Of a stretch of DNA of 64,000 nt, positions 56,840 through 64,000 are shown piece by piece. Each line of letters starts with the position of its first letter. The stretch's first letter is position 1. The position numbers and the translations under genes are program-made. This DNA comes from Nelumbo lutea (taxonomy: Eukaryota > Streptophyta > Magnoliopsida > Proteales > Nelumbonaceae), in the NCBI GenBank assembly GCA_022828595.1, contig JAKGHH010000004.1, positions 78,830,270-78,894,269 on the forward strand. Reading direction: 5' to 3'. The notes under the pieces were generated by a model that worked only from the letters and a program-made list of their open reading frames with translations, made no database searches and had not been told where the DNA came from.

Positions 56840-59174
56840 AGCTTAAGGTTCGCTACCAACTGGAGGGAGCACGGAGTCAGTAGCCTCTTCAGAAGTGTCG
56901 GGGATCACCTATAAATACTCAACGTTGAAATCCGGAAGCACCACTAAAAGTGCCTTCTTGGTGTCCTTGATGCCATCCAAGTAAGCCTCGAAAGCAGCCT
57001 CGACCAGCTCGTCGGTCTACTTCTCTGTTTCTTGGACCCCCTTGTCAACACCCACTGCCTTCTCCTCGGCCTTAACAACCCTCTTTGCTGCCTCCTCGGC
57101 ACTCTTCTCTGCTTCGGCTGCCCACTTGTTCGCTTCGGCCTCGGACATAAGGCTCTCAACCCGAGCCTTCTCCATCTCTTCCTTGGTGAAGCGGTCCTAT
57201 GTCTTCTTCAACTTCTCCTCGGCACCCTTGCGGAACTTTTGCTCATCCACGGCGACCACTGCATCTCCCTTCGCTTCTCCACAGCATGGGCAGCCGTCTA
57301 TTGAAGCTTCTCCTTCTCCGCTTCCAGCTTGTCTATGTTGGCCAGGGTCAACTTCAACCGGTCCCCTAAACCAACGTAGTTAAGGCAGACCTACGATGGA
57401 AGAAAGTAGTCAACACAAAAAAAAAAAGGAGAAAGAGAGAGGGAGACAAAAGAGGAAGGACAAAGTGTCACCTCGGCTAGGCTCTACAGTCCTTGGTTAT
57501 ACAACTTCTCAGGGACCATCCCTAGCATCCGAAAGTGATCCTGAGATAACAAGGCCCCGCTCACCAAGGTCGGGCTAACCCCCTCGTTGTAGATGGAGTC
57601 CCCCTCACGGACCTCCCACTAGGGACGGAAGATCTGGTCGGACCGCTAGGCAAGCTCTTCCAAAGGCATAGAAGCCGAGAAGGGTCCCATTCACTCGTTG
57701 TACGGCCTCGCGGAGGTGTCATCCATAGAACATGCACCGCGAGCAGTCTTCTTCTATGGTTGGCCCTTTACGGGCCCCTCAGCCATTCTCTTCCTGCCCC
57801 GGCTGGTCTTCTTGGCCTCCTCAGCAGGCCTTCCTGGCCCTTTGACCGGCTTTAGCGAAGCCTACTCACGCCCCAGGTGGGCCTCCTCAGCGGGCCCCTT
57901 CCCCTTCGCTACGTTTTGGGTGGTGGCCCCCTTAGTGGGAGCCAAAGAAGAAGCCCCCTTGGTAAGGGCCTGCATCTTCGTCCCTTTGGAGGGGACCTAT
58001 CGAGTTGAACCCCCCTTCATCGAGGGTGGCACCTTCTCCTTCAAGGCGGGAGCATCCTCAGTGGCCCACTGAGGGGTCTGAGCACCGTTCTTCTCCCGCT
58101 CCTTCTACATAGCACAGGCGCGCTCCACTCTGGTCTTTCGGGCATCCATCGATACATCTACAAGCAATGCAACGGTTAGTACCACTATATAAGAGCGAAA
58201 GACAAGGAAGACGTGGAAAAATATGGCATGGCCCATCCTACCGAGGGGGCAGGGCTGAGCCCCGCGAAAACTAATGACATCTCCTTCTCCACCAATGGCT
58301 GGGCTCGGACTCTCCCCAAGTTGAGCAACCGTGCAAGATCGTCACTCTCCTCTCTAGTAAGTAAGGGGACACACTTCTCCGCAAACAAATGGGGTTCTCC
58401 CCACCCCGATTTGAAGGACCAGCCCTTGGGACAAGACAGAAAAAAATACTTACTCTTCCAGATATGTACAGAAGAGGGGTTATCTACAGACTTGGACTTT
58501 CGGGGTTGGAAATAGAAAATACCCACCTTGAAAGAGCTTTGGCGCCAGCTCCTCCCCCTAGAGCTGAGCTGCCACCAACATTGCCACAATGGTCCCGACC
58601 GCATTGAGCACAATCTGGATAAGGGTAATCCCATACATCCTCAGCAGGTCAGAGATTAATGGATGTAGGGGAAACTGAAGACCGAATTGGAGGAAATGCT
58701 GATAAACGCATATCTCCCCTCCTTGGGAGTCCACGACTGATCGTTTGACTCAGGCACCCTAACCCCGTAAGATGAGGGAATGAAGTACTGTCTAGTCAAG
58801 GCCTTGACTTGATCCCAATCTAGAGAACCTCTTAACTCTGGACGAGAAGGGTTAGTCTCGGCCACCACCTTGGCAACACTCTCAACCCTCCTCTCGGGGA
58901 CGGGGTCCAGGTCTTGCTCCTCCTCGGCCTGGGGAGACCCCTCGGCCTCTCTCAGCGTCACGTAGGCAGTGCTCTCATAGGAAGGGTCATGGCCTCGGCG
59001 GATGCGTTCGGCTCCCCTACAGGTTACCCTAGCCCGGAGCACATCCACCTCGCGCCGAGGGAGCACGAAGACGAAGGGACTCAGGGGGGGAAGGGGTGAA
59101 GGTGTTCGAGTAGAGCTCTCTTCCGATATGTTTGGAAGTTCATAGCACTCAGGTCTAGAATCTGAGAAAGACAT
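56840..59174 (-). pseudogene. Antisense additional ORF of the Tat element (gypsy-type 'transposase' domain), broken
   Basis: On the strand opposite gag-pol, a frame starts MSFSDSRPECYELPNISEES (59174). It continues through TRQYFIPSSYGVRVPES and FPLHPLISDLLRMYGITLIQ, a pattern I associate with the Pfam family named putative gypsy-type transposase. A Lys/Glu-rich coiled-coil stretch follows (about 57040-57350, VESLMSEAEANKWAAEAEKS). The end is AYLDGIKDTKKALLVVLPDF. Frameshifts near 58675 and 58560 and several stops break it. Such extra ORFs between pol and the 3' LTR, sense or antisense, are known in Tat elements; their role is unclear. Confidence 0.65.
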
Positions 59175-59780
59175 TGTTGATTATCTAGAAAGGCGTTGGA
59201 AGGAAAAATAACAAAGATGAGACAACGCGAAGAACGAAGATGCTTGGAGGCAAAATGACAAGAATTCTGCTCTCGAAGCTGCTATTTAAAGAAGAATGAA
59301 CGGCCCAGATCTCTCGAGATCCAACGGATGATAAGACATCGCCTCCACGGTTCAATCACAATGCATCGTGTGACGGTCCCCCTTGGAAGATGAGACAACG
59401 CGCTGGCAACGGCTTGGATTATCGCAGATCCAATGGATAGGGAGCACCTTTGCACCTGCGATCCAGCCATGCCGCATCCTCGAGCGCTCACCCTCAGAAG
59501 ACGGAACAACACTCAAAACGGACCAACGAAGTCCACCCAAAGCAATCCACCGGTCTGAGAGACCCGTTCTTACAGATGAGCATATCGGTTCAACCGGAGA
59601 GCCGTCTCCATGGATCCCGGGGCCCTTCGGCTCCCTCTGGTCTTCGGTCCGACTCATGAAGATGAACTAGATAGAGACGCAGGAAAAGGCGCCATTGTAG
59701 GGAACACCTTGGGTGTCAGGCCCAATGGCGCTCACCATTACTACTTCCTTCGACCAAAGCCGAATTCTTCTCCTCGGCCT

Positions 59781-59797
59781 TGGGAGTGGGGGGCAAA
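59781..59797 (+). promoter_or_regulatory. Polypurine tract of the Tat element
   Basis: TGGGAGTGGGGGGCAAA directly precedes the TGATGTGGGG start of the 3' LTR, in the position of the plus-strand primer. Confidence 0.7.
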
Positions 59798-60089
59798 TGA
59801 TGTGGGGTGACCCAACCCAGCCCATTTGAGGCTGGGAGGCCCAGCCCACAAGCGCCAAAGTAGGGAACGAGATCCGCTACAGCAAGTTACCTTGCCTCCT
59901 TCGTACGGAACCAACCACAATGCTACCACATGGTCCTGCCAGAACCACGTACAGCTCCTGTACGACTCCCATCTCAGGTGTTCATCTCCACATACCTCTA
60001 GGTAGGTCAAGTATAAATAGGGGTGCCCCCCTCTAGGTAAAGGTGTGTAAACTCAGAAAATCATTGTATGGCTTGAAACAATCACCTAG
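59798..60089 (+). repeat. Partial 3' LTR of the Tat element
   Basis: It is clearly homologous to 50432-50690, including the TATA motif at 60012-60019. Similarity becomes poor after about 60047 and stops by 60089, where a sequence beginning TGTCGGCACCCG takes over. The missing 290 bp or so are presumably beyond the next element or lost. Confidence 0.75.
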
Positions 60090-62720
60090 TGTCGGCACCC
60101 GATTTTTGCTTGGTCCATAGCCTAAGCCAACAATTCACCCCAAACACCTGATCAGACCCTTCCGACCTCTCTAAAACACCCAAAAGCCTAGAAAAATCAA
60201 ATTTCACCCCGAAAGCCCTCAGATTCACCGTTAAACCAACCCGATACCTATCCGATGACCCCGATTGACTCTCACTTACACATCAACCATTAGATCAGAC
60301 ACAACCATCAGACCGAAGACATCCCAAAACACATACTCATAAAATTTGAACTCAAAATTCCTTCGTTCACCCTTTCATCAAACAAAGATTCTATTTCGAC
60401 CATTCTTGCACCCACAACCTATATCCACTTGATTTGAACACATCTAAACCAATCAAAATTTTCCAATCACTCTAGAATACCAAAGGACCCATACATATGA
60501 AATTCCATCCCAAAATACCTTCATTTACCCTTGATCACACAAAGATTCCATTTTGAGACTCAAGATTGACAAGATTACAAATCTGCTCGATCCGCACCCA
60601 ATTGGCTCAATCTGATTTTACTAATCATATCCGAATACCTAGAAACCCCACCCAAAGAAATTTCACCCAAAACTTCCTTTATTTTCCCCTTCATCTCACA
60701 AAGATTCCATTTCGAGCCCCAAGATTGACCGAATCAAACCCTTTCAAAATCTGCCAAATCCAGGCCTAGTTGAGCCAATGTGACCCCACCAATCGATACA
60801 GAGTGTCCAGAAACCCCACCTCATGTAATTTCATTCAAAATTACCCCGTTTGCATCTTCATCCAAAAAGATTCCGTTTCCACCAATCTTACTAGTCATCA
60901 TGCATCGAAACCCTCTTTGGGGGCAGACCAATCTTGACCCTTCAATTTCTAACCCAGAATCTCAGCCATCCATCCCGAATCCCGGTTTGACCTCCCTTAG
61001 ACCCGTTTTGACCAACGTTTTCCTAAATTATAAACTTTCCCTTATTGTTAATAGAATCACACAAATACCCCCTGGCGCCATTTAAAAGAGACCGACTACT
61101 CCATCATTTTCGTCCTAAGGCAGAGAAAGGGGAAGAGAGGAATGTTTATCATCTTCAACCTTCGAACCCAAAGCAGAGGGGCAGCGACTAGAGATTCGTC
61201 TTCCTCCGATTCCTTTCGCCCTCTTATTCTCCGATCCTTCTCCTGTGCTCTCCACCTCCCTCACTATCTTCTCTCTCGCCGGTGAGCTGCTGTTCACCTT
61301 CTCCTCAGTCGAAAATAGGGGACTTGCAGCGGCGATTTTCTCCCCTTCATTTCCACTCGAATCCACTAAAATCCCTACCGTTTGGTCACCGGTTAGCCCC
61401 TTCGTCCCTCGTCCCACGTCGCTTTTCTATCATTTGGTCACCAGTTAGCCCCCTCTTCATCCTCACCGCTGGCGGAGCAGAGCCTGCGGTATCATCAACG
61501 TTTAGCTTAAACGTGAATCACCGGAGGCATCGTCTTCACATCGTTCTCCCGATCGCAATCAGCGTTTTCTGTAACAGTCTGAAAGCAAATCCACCGAAAC
61601 GAGTTGAGATTCCCCCGCAGCAGCGATTGATTCCAGGCCGACATATAGTAAATCTCGTCATTCTCTCCCACAGTAGTTTCTCCTTTAGTTCTTTTTTTTT
61701 TCGTCATTGTCTTTGTTTGATATTTGAATCGATTGCGAGTTGGGAGGAGTGAGGTTCGGCGGAGCTAGTAATCGGCTCCGTTGAACCACCTCCCGTAGGT
61801 TTCGGCTCTAGTTATGAGCTTTTTTTTTTCGTTTTTTGATTTATTGCTATTTTTTATCACTGATTTATTTTGATGATAATTTCTTTCATGGTGGAACTAT
61901 GGTATGATGATAGTGGCTTAATCAGTCTATCTGCTTTTTTTTTTTTTTTTTTTCTTTCCTCTCTGTTTATTTATTTATCTGAATTGGGACTGGATAGGGG
62001 GATGAGATAGGGGTGTCTTCCTATAATACCATATGAGAGATAAAAGAGGAGAGGGTATTCAATCTTTTGCTGATTAGAAGAGTGAAGAGGGATCAGGTCG
62101 GTGAAAACAGGGTATACTTAAATTGAACAAACACCGATATCCGATTTTTGCAGTTTCGAAGAGTGAAGATGGATTAGGTTGGTGAAATAGAGCATACTTG
62201 AAGTAAAGTAATGGTAATAACATAAAAATCTATAACCGTAGGTTTAGTTAATAGATCTAGTTTTTCAGTTTGGTAAGTAGAATATATTTGCAAAAGGGGA
62301 AATAAGCTTTAAAAATATAATAATAAAAAGTGAAAAATAAATAAAAGGAAAATATTAAAAAATATAAAATTACGAAAGATGCAAAGAAAGCAAAAAATAT
62401 ATTTAAGGAGGTTTCTCGATACTACGCTTTTCATTTGTTTTGCTTATTATGCTTTTTATAAATTGAATAATTGCTTATTTGTGCTTGCTGTTATACTTAT
62501 GTGGACCCCACCTATTGGACTCGGGAGATGGGTGCCTAATCCCTTTCCCCTCGTCTTACCTGGTAGAATCACTGCCTTGGGATTTGGAGTCACTATTAAA
62601 TCGTACATGTTTTTTGATGTTGGTCTTGAAGGTCCCATCACCTCCAATTCCATATTTGATGGGTGGCGACTCCATTTCCGGCCCAAGTGACAAGTGAGCC
62701 GTTTTTCGACGCTCATAGAC
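60090..62720 (+). repeat. Putative long 5' LTR of an Ogre-like Ty3 element
   Basis: It begins TGTCGGCACCCG. A promoter-like TTTAAAAG at about 61081 is followed by a pyrimidine-rich leader-like region with no long frame. The right end is set by a motif resembling the Ogre primer site (see next entry). The partner LTR would lie outside the window, so the assignment rests on the order of start, TATA-like box and primer site only. A gene 5' UTR or an unrelated repeat is possible. Confidence 0.4.
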
Positions 62721-62740
62721 TAGCAACTCCACCGGGGACT
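62721..62740 (+). promoter_or_regulatory. Ogre-type primer-binding-site-like motif
   Basis: TAGCAACTCCACCGGGGACT differs in few places from the TGGCGACTCCACTGGGGACT primer site (tRNA-Arg type) that I recall for Ogre elements; two of the differences are G-to-A. A second related string, TGGCGACTCCATTTCCGG, lies at about 62665. Confidence 0.4.
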
Positions 62741-64000
62741 TCTTGGACTATAGGTGGGGCCTACATGGGGCCCATTTGGCTTAATAGCCTTTTCTTGTAT
62801 ATATGCATGCTTCTTTGTTGCTTTTCGTTCGTTAGAATAATTATTGCTTATTTCTTGCTGATTTGTAGATAGTTGCTTATTGTTTTATTTCTGAAATTCC
62901 TTATTTGTCTATGCCCACTCTACACACACCATTTGCATTAGATTTTAGCATCCTATTTACTATTAGGAGGGGGGTCAATAGGTGCTAGGACATTTGGACC
63001 GTACTGACAACCCACAAACCAGCCATCAATCAGAGAAGCCCGTTTGTTCGATGGGTGGAGGTTTGAAGGCTGGCAACCTTGTTGGAACCTTAAGTCTAGG
63101 TGTCAAATTCTCCCTCATGTTTCACGTGTCAGCCTAGTCAGTTAGGATGTCAGCTACCTTTGCTTTGTTTTCTTGCGTGCCCTTGTGGGGCCCACATCAA
63201 ATAACAACATAAATAAAAATTGTTAAAAAGATAAAAAGTCAAGAGTCCAAAAAAAAGTAAAACCAAATATTAAAAAAATAAAATATATAATAAAATAAAA
63301 AAATAATAAAAACAAAAAGGTAAAAACAAAAAACAACAAAAGGAATAATAAGGTGAAAGAGAAAAACAAATCAAATATACATAAAAGAAAATAAAAAAAA
63401 CAAATAAAAAAATTCCAAAAAAGTGAAATAGAAAATAAAAGAGAAAAAGGGGTAAAAAAGAAAGAAAAAAAAACAGAAAAAATTAAAAATCAAAATTCCC
63501 ATTAAAAAAGAAAAAAAAATTGAAATCACATAAAGAGTCAAAATTATAATAATAAATCCAAAAAATTAAAGAAAGTACTTCGGGCTCTAACTTGTGACCA
63601 TTTGAGTTCAAATCTAGCTTTGTTTATTTCAAGTTAGGAATAATTGAATTTGCTTTTAAAGTCCTTTGATGTTTTCCAAATGCCAATCCTGGATTTTACT
63701 ATCAGATTTAATAAAATATTTTAGTTAGTTGTTCTAGTTTAAAAGGTCTATCTGGATCTCCTGTCTTTCTAATTTAATAAAATCTGTTGTTTCCCCTCTT
63801 TTCTCTGTTCTCTGTGCTTTGATTGCTGATTTAGCTTTGTCTTAGGCTCTCACCTCTGTCATTCATGTTAAGTTTTTTAACTATATGGATGAGAATGACA
63901 CCAACGCTTATGGTCCTTTGCCCTTGGGATGAATTTGAGTTTGAAACACTTTTGCCTAGGAGACTTTGAGGATAATTTTGGATCAGTTTTTATGTCATCG
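62741..64000. other. Non-coding leader-like sequence to the right edge, with an A-rich tract
   Basis: No coding frame is visible. About 63200-63560 is extremely A-rich on the plus strand (AAAATAAA, AAAAACAAA motifs). If the assignment to an Ogre-like element is right, this is its 5' leader upstream of gag, which would lie beyond the window. Confidence 0.35.

Larger units (their letters stand above)
50432..60089 (+). mobile_element. Ty3/gypsy Tat-lineage retrotransposon, degenerate
   Basis: The 5' LTR is 50432-51013, a primer site beginning TGGCGCCATCTGTGGGA starts at 51016, gag and pol follow on the plus strand, a long antisense reading region lies at about 56850-59174, a purine tract (59781-59797) precedes a partial 3' LTR. 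The second, plant-type RNase H and the extra region between pol and the 3' LTR are hallmarks of the Tat lineage. All genes carry stops or deletions. The 3' LTR is incomplete; its end seems to be cut by the element that starts near 60090. Confidence 0.85.

Noticed and set aside
61245..61752. Overlapping frames of 67-156 codons on the plus strand and 100 on the minus strand
   Set aside because: Pyrimidine-rich leader-like sequence gives Ser/Pro/Leu-rich frames on both strands; no domain, no splice context.
1..64000. CRISPR arrays, bacterial operons, rRNA or tRNA genes
   Set aside because: No spaced direct repeats of CRISPR type and no rRNA were seen. Box-B-like strings (for example near 11345 and in the SINEs) lack a tRNA cloverleaf.

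Overview
This is nuclear DNA from a flowering plant. The evidence is spliced genes with GT-AG introns, two RALF peptide hormone genes, a chloroplast photosystem II assembly gene, a pectin methylesterase relic, and dense layers of plant transposons (Ty1/copia, Ty3 chromovirus, Ty3/Tat, hAT, MULE, Tourist-like, Au-SINE). The species cannot be named from the sequence. Most of the window is transposon; only three host genes look able to work (two RALFs and an LPA1-like gene).

Layout. 1-11 kb: a tandem segmental duplication. Unit A (about 2.1-7.5 kb) and unit B (about 7.5-11 kb) each carry one RALF gene on the minus strand, and the units differ mainly by MITE and SINE insertions. 11-12.3 kb: intergenic, with a small fold-back MITE. 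12.6-30.6 kb: a nine-exon LPA1/Rep27-type gene on the minus strand. Its nine exons join into one open frame of 437 codons. Its last intron is about 12.8 kb because a chromovirus-type Ty3 element (13665-25040) landed in it; that element later received a copia element (17960-23357) and a hAT-type element inside its primer-binding site (13942-14995). 30.7-36.7 kb: a decayed hAT transposase element just upstream of LPA1, then a 2.05-kb MULE-type element with long inverted ends.

38-47.4 kb: a pectin methylesterase pseudogene split by a copia element (38190-45507) and by an 870-bp solo-LTR-like insertion (45529-46398). The copia element itself contains a 1.9-kb solo-LTR-like insertion in its reverse transcriptase. 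48.2-49.5 kb: a hAT MITE with a perfect 8-bp target duplication, and a copia gag fragment. 50.4-60.1 kb: a degenerate Tat-lineage Ty3 element with two RNase H domains and a broken antisense ORF between pol and the 3' LTR. From 60.1 kb to the end: what looks like the long 5' LTR, primer site and leader of another large (Ogre-like) element running out of the window.

The host genes are not an operon or pathway. RALF peptides are secreted wall and growth signals, pectin methylesterase is a wall enzyme (dead here), and LPA1 acts in thylakoids. I saw no wholly new system. The most informative content is the insertion history, readable from target-site duplications and LTR divergence, and the survival of a photosystem II assembly gene around a transposon-filled intron.
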